Origin: Phragmites australis
Lineage: Eukaryota; Streptophyta; Magnoliopsida; Poales; Poaceae
NCBI RefSeq assembly: GCF_958298935.1
Contig: NC_084939.1
Coordinates: 25,860,001 to 25,924,000 of the forward strand
Direction: 5' to 3'
DNA: 64,000 nucleotides
The position numbers and the translations under genes are program-made. A model generated the notes under the pieces. It did no database searches, had not been told where the DNA came from, and was given only the letters and a program-made list of their open reading frames with translations. Shown in pieces: positions 53,408 through 64,000 of the stretch. The first letter of the stretch is position 1; each line of letters begins with the position of its first letter.

Positions 53408-56400
53408 ATGGTGAAGCAACCAACCCCTCCCCAATTGTCTCCAATGGCAACCGCATCGAACAGCACCCATCCCTCTGCTCCCCTTAACCAAGACTACCAC
53501 GACCACGACGAGGAAGATGATGAAGACTTCGACGACGACGACCTCGATGACGAAGCCGATGGGGAGGATGACGATGATGAAGAACCCTCCCCGTCCGAGG
53601 AGGCCCGCCTCGAAGCCGTGCTCCGGCGGCTCACGGCGGAGGACGTCCGGATCCGGGTGCACCAGGTGGCCATCCGGGGCTGCGCCCGCACGCGGCGTGC
53701 CGCAGTGGAGGCTGCGGTGGGCCCAGACCTCGCGCGTTCCGCCACCGTCCGAGACCTGGTGCGCGCTGCAGCCGCGGCCGGAGAGCGGCTTCGGCGCCTC
53801 GGTACCTTCGAGACCGTCTCCATCACCCTCGACGCGGCACCGCCAGGGATCCCCGGCAGCGGCGGCGGGGGCGCCGTCGTTGTCCTCGTTGACGTCGCGG
53901 AGGCACGCGGCCGCGCTGCCGGCGAACTCGGCGTCTTCGCCAACGCCCAGGTGCGCATTCAACTCAAAATGCCTTCTTTCTACAGAATTGAGTTGTCTTG
54001 CACTATCCATGTTGTAATAGGAGTAAAGTGGATTCAGTTTACTGCCTTTGCTTGAGCAATTCAGATTAGGACTCACACAGTCTTTTATTCTTGCTTCAAT
54101 TTAGAGACCTCGGTCCAGAATCTAAGCTAATTTGACTCTAAAAGAGGGTGCTTTCATTGAACTATGCAGTCCTGTGGACTGCTGGTCAATACAATTAATT
54201 GGATTTTACTAATGTGCTTGCTTTCAGAAGGATCAGACAAGGCCCTTGCTTACATAATTTTGATGTGAGCAGGTGTTATGCCGGTACCAATACATTGTCT
54301 TGGATGATGTATAGAACTAGGACTATTGATGTGTATCCGTTTAAGTTAGTGTGAATTTTTAGGAAGAATGGGGCCTGTAGTAATTGCATTTAATTGGGAT
54401 TGAGTCAGGTCTCTTCAGGTGCTTTGCGGAATGATTATATGATCGCAGTTTCTTGAATCCCCCTGCTCTGGTTCCTGAATCAAAATCAAGTAGTTTCCTT
54501 TATTTTCTGGTTCAGTATTGCAGTATTTCTAACAACCTTCATTATAGTAATTTTGTTGTTATATCCCTCTATGTCAAAGTCATACATGTTCCACAACATA
54601 GCTTGGATGAACATGCTCATTTAACAGATTTGTGCACGCTGTTAAATAATCAATCTTCAGACCTACTCCGTAGGTAGAGGATGCCTCATTTGTATGACCT
54701 CAATTGGTTCCCGAATGTACTTGTCTCAAGTCTCACCAATTTTCTTCGTGTATACCTTTTGCAGACTAGACCATGTTCACTGGAAGGTTCACTGAAGTTG
54801 AAGAACCTATTTGGATTCTGTGAGACCTAGGATGCATCAGGCACTCTTGAATTAGATCAGACAGCAGAACTAAGCGCTGGAGTGGGAATGCCAAGAATCG
54901 GAGCAATACCAACTCCGCTGATGGCCCGCATATCATTTCTGTCTAAGGACTGGTTAAAGTCCTCACTCAAAGAATACCTGATGGACGTTTCTGTTGGCTT
55001 GCTCTCCACCATGAACCATAACCTTGCTTATAATCTGACATGGCGAACTTTAACTGACCAAGCACGCATGCCATCCAATTCCATACAAGAGCAATTAGGA
55101 CATAGTCTTTTGTCCTCTATTAAGTACGTGTACAAGGTTGACCAGAGGGATTCAACCATAAGACCTACACGTGGGTATGCTTTTCTGTCGTCTTCTCAAG
55201 TTGGAGGCCTTGCACCAGGGAGCAAAAATTCGTGGTTTCTTAGGCAGGTATTGTTTGTACTCCATCCTTTGTTTCCCTTGAAAACCATGTAACCTTTTAA
55301 TTATATCATAAAGAAATCTTGTTATTTGCCTTTTCTTTGATAGCGTTATGAATCTTTGGACATTTTGTACTTATTCTTTATTGTATTTGTACGTCTTGCT
55401 TTCTTTGCCAACTGCACTATTAATACTAACAATATAGTCTGTGGTCACAGTCCATATTTTCTCCCTTCAAATATACCTTTTGGTTGTTTGTATGATATTG
55501 GTGGATCAAAGACCAAAATTTTCAAAGTTCTGTGATCTGTTAAAGCATCCTAATGGCAGTTCCCTTTGTTTTCAGTCCTTGTTTCTAGCACAAAATTCGG
55601 CAATTTTGAATTTCAATGAAATGAACTTCACCATTTTTTATTTTCTAGAATCTAATTCATGCACATCAGATTTTTTTTATTACACAACTGAACGATTCAA
55701 TCTGAAACATATTTATTCATTTCTCCTTAGCATCATTCATTTTCTCGATTGCCTATCAGGAATTTGATCTTCGAGTGGCGCTGCCGCTGGGTGTGCTGAA
55801 TGGTGCTTTCAACGCTGGAGTGGCTGCAGGAGTCATCCATCCGTTGGAAAGGGGATCCACAGGATCTGTCTCACCACTTTCAGAAAGGTTTTACTTGGGT
55901 GGTAACAGGTCTCTTGTTTGCCGCTTGGGTGGACCATCATCACTCTTAGGCTTCAAAGCAAGAGGGCTGGGGCCGAGAGACTTCAGAATCTGTGGCCTGA
56001 ATAATTGTGAAAATGGCGCTTCCAGTTCTCCAGGGCTAAATGGGCTGGGAGGGGACATAGCAGTGACAGCCTTTGCTGACCTGTCATTTGATATACCTCT
56101 GAAGCTACTCAGGGATCTGGGGGTTCATGGCCATGCATTTGTCTCTGCTGGAAATCTTGCTAAATTAACTGAGTGTGATCTTCGGAAATTTCCCCTTACT
56201 GACTTCATACAAACATTCAGGAGTTCTGCAGGATTTGGTGTAGTTGTGCCAACCAGATTGTTTCGCATAGAGGTTTGCCCTTGACATTCTTCAGCTGCGC
56301 CACTGAAGTTATCAATGAAACTACATTATTTTGTTGTTTTACTTTTTCTGAACAAGTGTTTCTCCTCTTATCCAGATGAATTACTGCCACATCCTGAAAC

Positions 56401-56456
56401 AGTTTGATCATGACAAGGGAAAGACAGGCATACAGTTTAACTTCTCTTCACCCTAA
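53408..56456 (+). CDS. SAM50: SAM50/Omp85-family beta-barrel protein, frame interrupted by one TAG
   Basis: Four exons (53408-53950, 54765-55247, 55760-56272, 56376-56456) give 540 codons including the natural stop. An acidic low-complexity N-terminus (about 38-75) is followed by one POTRA-like domain (about 75-180) and an Omp85 16-strand barrel that includes PTRGYAFLSSSQVGG and RGLGPRDFR. It ends GIQFNFSSP. In mitochondria SAM50 inserts beta-barrel proteins into the outer membrane. Codon 203 is TAG at 54828-54830, where the family has Trp (CETWDASG), so a normal transcript would encode only 202 residues without the barrel. The rest is open and well conserved, so the change is recent, or a sequencing error, or bypassed by splicing. 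An alternative start at 53444 is possible. Confidence 0.82.
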
Positions 56457-57231
56457 TTTCTTTGTCAATATGTTCTCATCAAAATGAATGGTTGTATTTT
56501 TCTCACTATTCTGATTTCTTTTTCCTTTTGGCAAGAGCTTATCTATCAAATCTCTCTAGCTCTCTCCAAAAGAAAAGGGCCTTGCAAACTGTAAGTGATA
56601 AATTGTTTGTCCTGGCTTATGGATTTAATATCGTGACTTGTAAAGCCTCAAAGCAAAAGGAAAGCAAAAGAGGCAGGGATGCTTCAGTTTTCAATGCTGA
56701 TCTGCATGTTCTGGACTGCAATTGATGAAATAGTGTTGTACAAAGATCTGTCAATGAGCCAACAGTAGTGGGGTCCATTGATGGGGATCTGTTTCTGTAG
56801 AATAGTAGGAATGGGTAATGCAGATGCTGGAATGCCATCCTGTAGATTATGCAGTACAGTGTATTACCTGATATCTGTCCCAGTTTAGGTTGTGAGAATG
56901 GCTGGGACTGGCTAAGTTTGGTATGAATTGGCATACTGAATAAAGATTGTACCATAATCATGATGAATATGTTGCATATTGGATTTCTTTCCGATGTGAA
57001 TGCATGGGCAGAAAGGATCTATTGCTGCCATAACTAGAGTGTTGTCATATAGAACGTCGTCGGACGAGAACTTGTTTGCAATGTAATATACATAGTAGAC
57101 ACATCAGTCCTTTTCAGCATCCAAACGGTCGGTTCCTGGGGAGAGGGGGAAGGGAGAATTTTGGAACAGTTATGCTTCCCTGCGTAATACCAGTATTGCT
57201 GATCTCAAACCGAAGTGTGATATTTTTAGAA
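56457..57231. other. 3' flank of the SAM50-like gene
   Basis: Probably the 3' UTR and intergenic DNA; no other gene is supported. Confidence 0.4.
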
Positions 57232-57660
57232 GAGTAAAATGCAGTAGCTAGTGGTCCTCGAACTTGTCTTGTCATGGTGGGGAATGACGGTCGGGGGACG
57301 GCAAGCAACAGGAGACGAGGGTATCCTCAACTTTTCGTGTGGGGGAGTTCCGTCTGGCAGGTCATCGGCATTCACGTCGCAGTTGAGTTCTGCACGCGAT
57401 CTGAAGTAAGAGAGAGAGAGGGAGGAGGCCGACAGATGGGCTGACGGATGAGAGATAGGGAGGAAAGATGCTATGTCTATATCGCCTTTGTTATGCAGGT
57501 ACCGTGTAGTATGCTATGTTAATGTCAAGACCCCCTCTGAGCTGGAATAGACCTGATTGACACGGTCTGACAATATTAATGACTTAGAAATGTATTTTCA
57601 GAGTTCCTAATCTAAATGACACGTTAGAATAAATTTGAGGACCGTCAATGTATTTTACAC
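57232..57660. mobile_element. Probable MULE-type MITE
   Basis: The left end GAGTAAAATGCAGTAGC then GTGGTCCTCGAACTTG and the reverse complement of the right end GTGTAAAATACATTGAC then GGTCCTCAAATTT are similar over about 35 bp. Flanks TTTTAGAA and TTCTAGAA may be an 8-9 bp target duplication with one mismatch. The 429-bp interior is non-coding. Confidence 0.5.
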
Positions 57661-58954
57661 TTTCTAGAATGTATACACACGCTGAACTTGGGTGAGTGAA
57701 TAATGCCGTGACATCACACATCAAAGGGGATTGTGGCATCTCTATCCAGGTGCTATGTACAAGTCGTAGAGGAGCGGCATTTTTCTGCAGGTGCAGGTGA
57801 GGCAGCCACCGTGTTTGACACAGCCAAGACGCAGCACAGGTCAGGTTGGTGAAGTTGCTGGACACATAAGAATGTATCATCACTCTGACAAAGATGTTTC
57901 TTGTTTCTCACACCACATGCCCTGGAAGAAGCGATGGTACAGAACCAACAGCCAACGAAGCAATTCCGATCAACACCACGAAGTCTAAGAACTCGAAAAA
58001 AGTAAGCATACTCGCTATACAGTTGGAAATCATTGGCTACTAGAAGAATAGGTTGATGGGTGAACCTACGATGTATGAGGTGATGGATGGAGATGGCAGC
58101 TAGGTTGGTGCACACATAGTACCACACAACAATATATGGCTTGGTTTTCCACTCAGCTTAAAGTCCTCTTCAGCTCAAATTTATTTGTTTCTTTCTTAAA
58201 TAATAATCACCTTGTTCCTCCTAGGTGATCAATTTGTTTTGTTAGTACTATAGATTGGTCTATTGGAGATAAAGTGCATGATATAAAAGAAAAGAACGAA
58301 TAGAATATTGAATGACTAGTGAAAATTACAACAGGGATTAGAATGCAAGAGATATTCAAGAGAAGTGTCGGAAAACTAAATGACAATATGGCAAACAAAG
58401 CGCATATATACTATTGTCTAGAATATGTAAGGAGAAAATGCAAAAATAAAATAAAATGAGATGAGCAGTAGGCAACGATTGCACTGTTAAAGGGTACTTA
58501 CTATACTTGGAGGAGATTTCAATTTCTCTAAAAAAAATTGAAATCCAAAAAACAAGAGTCAAAAGAGGAATTAATTTTGTACAAGAGGTACCTAAAAGAT
58601 AAAGTGCCATGAGTTTAATATCCATCATTCAACCACAATTTTAGTTAAGCTGTCTCGTGTGTCATAAGTGCTACATATGTGAATATGATTGACTATACTA
58701 ACATCTTCGAAGTATTTATGTTTTCCGGCCATATATACCCAATATATCCAGTTATAATTTATATTGATTGCAATTAAAAAAGGAGTGGTTTACAGTGGGT
58801 TGAGACTGATCTAATAGCTCTCGGTTCGTATCTGTAAATTCGTTCCATCACTAAAAAGGTTACGTGATCTTTCTTTCTTTTTTTGGTTTGAACCGAGAAG
58901 GCAACAAATTACCATTGAACCAAGGTTTGAAAAACATTTGCTCAAAAGAAGCAA
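57661..58954. other. Intergenic
   Basis: No gene is supported. Open frames on both strands at 57584-58127 overlap each other and have no known domain. Confidence 0.4.
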
Positions 58955-59430
58955 ATGTTAAATCACCCCATCAGCATCCCAGACAAGTGGCTTTGGCAAC
59001 TCAAGCTTTTGTTAAAGATAAAAATCTTCTTATGGTACATAAGGCGTGAGATGATTTTGACCAAAGATAACTTAGCCAAAAGAAACATGAAAGGTAGCCT
59101 CAAGTACTCCATTGGTAATCATAATGAAAATATCCAGCAACTTTTCTTTGAATGCAACTTGGCTAAGACAATTTGGTATATAATCAGAATAGCCATAGAG
59201 ATTAAGAAACCGAGGAACATTTCACATATGATGGTTACTTGGTTATATGAGATAGATGTTAAGAAAAAGAGAAGAATCTTAGTTGGGATAGCGGTAATGT
59301 TTTGGACTATTTGACTTTGTCGTAATAATATAGTGTTTCATAAAAGAACAAATATGTCATTTATGCAAGCTCTATTTAGAGGTACTTACTGGTTAAGGTT
59401 CTGAAGACTGCTACACAGAGAGAATCAAAG
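58955..59430 (+). pseudogene. LINE reverse-transcriptase C-terminal (zf-RVT) relic
   Basis: The plus-strand frame reads WLWQLKLLLKIKIFLWYI, then ILTKDNLAKRN, then IQQLFFECNLAKTIWYII, the typical C-terminal zinc-binding (zf-RVT) region of plant LINE polymerases. The first pair of zinc ligands is lost (GNHNEN where a Cys/His pair is expected). A TGA at about 59312 interrupts the frame, after which LCRNNIVFHKR continues the same family. No RT core lies upstream. It is a dead non-LTR fragment. Confidence 0.75.
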
Positions 59431-61908
59431 GGAAGAGTTTTCGAAGATTTACCATATATTGGAGGTGGCGGCAATAGAACTCTTCGCCAAGCATATGCGG
59501 TCATATAGTTATAGATTACCAGTTTCACGACGCTCTATTTTGTTTTATCTTATTTTCTTCTCGTATAATGTTAGCTACATAGGCTGAAATATTATAATAT
59601 TCAACTGTTGGCTGTATGCGTGTCTCCGATGAAAAAGCCATATGCTTTATGCATTTTCTAAAAGTATGAAGTCAGATCAGTGGGACCCGTCCAGGGAAAG
59701 CCGTCGGTCCATATGAATGTGCGGACTGAAAAAGGCACGTACTCAACTTTTCTGCAACCACCGTAGCTGAGCTTTCTCTTCAAATCCTCATGTACTATTG
59801 CATTTGCAGAATTATATATATTGGTCCTTCTTGTATCAATTCGTACGTGATTAGTCAGTTAATTCCAGGCATCAAGCTTCAGGTATGTCTCTGCAGCTGA
59901 TCACAACGTAGCTCGTCTACAGAGAGCTAGCCCGTTGCACAAACACAATATAATAATGGTTTGGGTCACCCCTCCCTCTAAAGAATAGGCGAATTTTGTT
60001 CTAGGGCATCTTTGTTCATGTAATTTGCCGGCAGACACAAAAAGCTCGTTTTGTTGGCGAACACACTCGAACTATATGGTAATTTGCTAGTGAACACCAA
60101 AGTATGTCCTCTGGCAAGTGTGAAGGACATCATTCGGTGTTCTTCGTCAGCAAATTATTACAAAGTTTGGTGTCCGCCAGCAAAACCAGTTTCTTGGGCT
60201 GTCCAACAGCAAATGCCTACCCTCAAGCTAGTTATACAAAAACGGTCCTATCAGTTCATATTTTGATATGTTATCCTTGTATTAAGAAAAGAATAAATGA
60301 TCTTCCGTTTGCACAAATGCATGCAACTAAAGGCTTCAAATCTTAATCTAAGATACATATTGCCAACTTTGCATGAACCTATATGTTCATTGATCTAGAG
60401 CAATCTTAAGGTTCTATGACTTCACCCATGGATTAATGGTGTTGTGACAAAACCGACCCAGATCCCGTTTGGTTCGAAGGAAAAACACGGGATTGACAAA
60501 TCCATAGGAATTTGCACTTACCAGGGTTTGGAATGCAAGAGTTCACGTAGGAAAAAAAGTATGATATGATTATCTTCTACTTGGTTTAATAGAAATTATA
60601 CAGAAATCAAAACACACATTTAACCTCATTTTTTCTATCTTCACGTAGAATCGAGGCAAGGTCATCGAAATGACCATTTTTAGAAATTCTTCTTGTGTTT
60701 TTCAGTCCTCTGTGTACACATGCATTCCTTACCCTATTCTTGCATTTGCTTATTCCTAGTAGTTGCGAATGAGACTTCATAGTCTCCAGTTTGCCTATTA
60801 CTTAAAACTGAATTATATTTTTTGGGGGAAAATTAATTATTTTGGAGGCCTTGAATTGGGTGTGCGTGCATGAGCCGTTCTACCTAACTGTACTAGCTAG
60901 TCACCTTTAGTTCTTTCTTCTGTTTGTTTGAATGGTCGCGGTCTCTCCTGCCTCGCAGGTACTACGTAACGCACATGCACGAGCATGCAATTAATCGCAA
61001 TTCTTTTCGTAGACAAATAGAGTTCTTGTACCTTCGAAATATGATTCATCGATATAGAGTGCTAGTGGTCCTTGTATATGTGCATGCATGCATGCAGCGT
61101 ACCTACATACGCGCGCGCACGGTGATACCTCCATGCATCAACGCCAAGATATATATACTAATTGTACACGCCTAACCACTGGATAAATATTACAGAAAAC
61201 GCGCCCGCCAGAGAGATCCATGAGCAGATTCACCTCAGACTAGTCACTACCAGCATGCATATGCAATGGACCAGCTTATATTCAGTGACGGATCTAGGGC
61301 ATAAGAGCTCTCTTTTTGTCTTCCTTTACTTCTTTTTTGTCTTCCTCTTCTATACCAAAAAATCGAATGGGGCTAAAAATTGAATGGGGCTCTTCTTTTT
61401 TGTCTAAGATTGGTCTACTCTTCTTTCATTCACACCTTTTAGTATTCTACGCTGCTCCTACTAGATCGAGACAGGAAGAAGCTACAGACCAAAGTAATAG
61501 TTATAGCAGCATGACTAATATCAGAAACAAAAGACTTTTAGGGTAACTGATTAGTCCACTATAGTACTATATGTTCTATAAGGTTTTTAAGTTAGGGTTC
61601 ATTATAGTTTCACCTTTTCCGCCCAATCTTGCCTTGATGACGCTTCCTTCCGAAGCTAGAAATTAAAGCCATATCTATGTGCATATATGAGATCACTTGT
61701 TATCTGACACGCCCATATGCGGACATATATATGTAGATAGATATATAGTTGGAATGATCCATGACCTCACCTTTATTTTGGTCCTCTCTTTCTTCTCCAG
61801 CTGAGGGTTATTAGATCGGCGATGGCTGGCGCCGGTATTGATGCAGCAACAACAAGATCCATGTAACAACGGAGAGTTGGACCTCATCCATCAACATCTA
61901 CTAGTAGC
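59431..61908. other. Intergenic with repeat debris
   Basis: Positions 60020-60190 carry repeated motifs like TTTGCCGGCAGACAC and TTGGCGAACACAC that resemble CACTA subterminal repeats. At 61281 CAGTGACGGATCTAGGGC resembles a hAT left end, but I found no matching right end. From about 61750 this is probably promoter and 5' UTR of the GARP gene. No coding gene is supported. Confidence 0.4.
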
Positions 61909-63458
61909 ATGAGAGAAATCCATCCATCGAGCATGGAGGAAAGTAACAAAGGCTTTGAGAGCTCTACGGATCAGCCTCCATCCGGCGGCGAGGCCGAGGA
62001 GGACGCTGCTGCCGATGCTCCCCACGGGCGCGACGGAAGCTCGAGCAATAGCAGCACGGTGGAACTGGAGGAAGCCGGCGGGGACAGCAGCAGGAAGACC
62101 GGCGCCTCCTCGTCGTCGGTGCGCCCCTACGTCCGCTCCAAGAACCCCCGCCTCCGCTGGACGCCGGAGCTCCACCTCTGCTTCCTCCGCGCCGTCGAGA
62201 AGCTTGGCGGCCAAGATCGTAAGCAATCACCACCTAATTTCATATTCAGTTTTCTTCACGCAAGTAATTAGTTTTTCCGAAGTATATATCTCAAGCGTGA
62301 TGTCGATTGATTTTCTGATTGTACATGTATATACAGGTGCAACTCCCAAGCTCGTTCTTCAACTGATGAACGTTAAAGGGCTTAGCATAGGCCATGTCAA
62401 GAGCCATCTCCAAGTATATATGGATATATCTTCACCTTCTTTTGTACTCAAAATTGTTTTGCTCCTAATTTTAGTACTTCCTTCATAGCTTTTGGTTGAA
62501 TCTCTCATTTATCATGTGCCATTTTTTTCCTTTTCGGTGATTTTCAGATGTATAGGAGCAAGAAGATCGACGACTCGGGCCAGGGTGAGACTGATTCTTG
62601 AATAAATTTCCTTTTCTTGTTCTTTCTATAGACTCGGTTAATATAATTCCCCCCTCACCTGGTAGATTATTCATTTGCAGTGATAGCTGGTTCATGGAGA
62701 GATCACTTGCAAGATGGGGGACAAGTGTACAGCCTCGGTCTCTCCTTGCCTCATGGCTTTCATCAGAACCAGACTGGTGCTGGCATTATATTGTCAGCAA
62801 GGTAGTTGGATCCATGGTGATGGAACCCTTGCAAACAAAATCCATTAAATTTCTACACCTTAATTTGTTGTCTAGCACCCAGCGCACACATGGTTTTAGT
62901 CCTTGTTCTGACTAATCTCCTTGATAATGCACTAGGTGTGGTGCCTGGCCTCCATGGAATAATTGTCATCACCAACCATACTTGCTTCATGGCCACCATT
63001 TTCTTGGATCGAAACCCTACTACTCAACAGCTGAAGCCGAGGCTTTACTTAGAACCCGTGCTCGACATTTAGCTAGAGCAGTTGGAACACCAGATTTGAT
63101 CCCTCAAGGCTGTTCATCTCAAAATGATCAAATCATGAATCATCAAAGACGTCGACTGCTGCAAGAGACACTTCTGCATAATGGGGATAACCATGATCCT
63201 CTTGATCTCGAACTCACACTGGATATCGGGCCGCGGCGGGAGAAGAGAAAGATATCAGGTTGCAGCTGGAGCAAACAAAACGATAGTGGCGGTGATAAAG
63301 AAGTGGAGAATACTACTGCAACTGGGCTATCTCTTTCTTTGTTCTCATCTCCTCCTGCGAGGACAAGTAGTGATAGTGATCATACAATCTTAGGTGTCAG
63401 TATGGATAAAGGGAAAGCGCATGCAACAAGGGCAAGTACTCTTGATCTCACCGTATGA
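61909..63458 (+). CDS. GARP/G2-like MYB-type transcription factor with EAR motif
   Basis: Five exons (61909-62218, 62337-62413, 62548-62584, 62681-62801, 62936-63458) join in phase to 355 residues. After an acidic Ser-rich N-terminus the GARP DNA-binding domain spans about 79-135: NPRLRWTPELHLCFLRAVEKLGG, an ATPKLVLQLMNVKGLSIGHV segment, and KSHLQMYRSKK, the SHAQKYF-like signature. There is no MYB-CC LHEQLE coiled coil. An overlapping LxLxL repression motif (LDLELTL) lies at 271-277, and the C-terminal region has further LSLSLF and LDLTV segments, so it is probably a repressor. Introns interrupt the domain at the positions usual for the family. The first ATG is used; a second in-frame ATG lies nine codons in. 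The nearest group is the At1g14600/At2g40260-type G2-like proteins. Confidence 0.9.
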
Positions 63459-63763
63459 TCTGGTGCAATAATGCGGTGATATCTTGTGGTACTTACCCAT
63501 ATATGTGTAGAGGGAAGATACTTGTACTCTATCTGCATATGTTGCTGATGATTATATATGATCTTTTGATTCTAGCCAAGTCTTTGTACGTCTACTTTAA
63601 GTAATGTATGTGATTAATCATGTAGTATATAGTTAGGATTTAATCAACACTGCCTACATATAGTACACTTCTGTTTATGTAGAATAGTGTTGTCACATTT
63701 TCTTATATACATCCCTAGGCCATGATCTTTTCAATAACTATACATTTTCATATCCCTGATATT
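63459..63763. other. 3' flank of the GARP gene
   Basis: AT-rich, probably 3' UTR and intergenic DNA. No other gene is seen. Confidence 0.45.
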
Positions 63764-63864
63764 TTCCCATATATATATATACATACATACATATATATAT
63801 ATACATATACATATATAGATATACATACATATATAGATATAGATATATATAGACACACGACGAG
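63764..63864. repeat. TA-rich compound microsatellite
   Basis: Imperfect ATAT/ACAT/AGAT runs of about 90 bp immediately precede another copy of the family B element. Confidence 0.85.
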
Positions 63865-64000
63865 GCTATTCTATGTCTATGCGCAGCTAACATTCATGCT
63901 GCGCACATCCCGCAACCGCCAGTTACACTCTGAAGAATCGGGAGTTACAACTTGTTACATAGACTAGTTACAACTCGACCTCCAACACGCACCAAACAAC
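63865..64000. mobile_element. Second copy of the family B (TA)n-flanked element, cut by the window end
   Basis: It shares TCTATGCGCA, CTGCGCACATCC, GAGTTACAACTTGTTA and GACTAGTTACAACT blocks, in the same order, with the element at 20485-20925. Like that copy it abuts a TA-rich microsatellite. The right end lies beyond the window. Confidence 0.6.

Noticed and set aside
53494..53958. Serine-rich antisense frame over SAM50 exon 1
   Set aside because: Antisense shadow of a GC-rich acidic exon; composition explains it fully.
61281..61560. Second hAT element starting CAGTGACGGATCTAG
   Set aside because: No matching right terminus or 8-bp duplication was found; at most a fragment.

Overview
The window is nuclear DNA from a grass (Poaceae), probably a panicoid-type cereal relative. 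The evidence is plant-only gene families with GC-rich first exons and GT-AG introns, a plastid-targeted ferritin, a plant-type ubiquitin E1, and the usual grass transposons (Tourist, Stowaway, hAT, MULE, Helitron, LINE, LTR). Nothing bacterial or viral was recognised. Exon models were built by hand by joining conserved protein segments across GT-AG introns with phase checks; every model closes in frame except the SAM50-like gene.

Layout: about 5 kb of repeats with a tandem array and a nested Helitron (1963-3390); a TRICHOME BIREFRINGENCE-LIKE acetyltransferase gene (4964-7185, minus); 7 kb of mostly empty intergenic DNA; a LOB-domain transcription factor (14425-15261, minus); a repeat-rich block (16.2-24.5 kb) with MITEs, (TA)n-flanked elements and a solo LTR nested in a TIR transposon; a probable meiotic DSB-formation (DFO-like) gene (25500-27384, minus) head-to-head with a chloroplast ferritin gene (28138-32226, plus); a hAT element and LTR debris; ubiquitin-activating enzyme E1 (36641-42225, plus); a tRNA-Pro(CGG) (42943-43014, minus); gypsy LTR debris; an inactive receptor-like kinase (47135-52886, plus) carrying a LINE and a long-arm fold-back MULE in its introns; a SAM50/Omp85 beta-barrel gene with one in-frame TAG (53408-56456, plus); a LINE relic; and a GARP/G2-like repressor-type transcription factor (61909-63458, plus).

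The genes do not form a pathway; this is ordinary plant gene space. From memory, ferritin and an E1 gene are also close neighbours near the paralogous ends of rice chromosomes 11 and 12, so the 25-42 kb part may be that conserved block. The most notable observations are the SAM50 nonsense codon, which at the same time creates an in-frame splice acceptor, and several transposon insertions whose boundaries and target duplications can be read to the base. I found no convincing sign of a novel multi-gene system.
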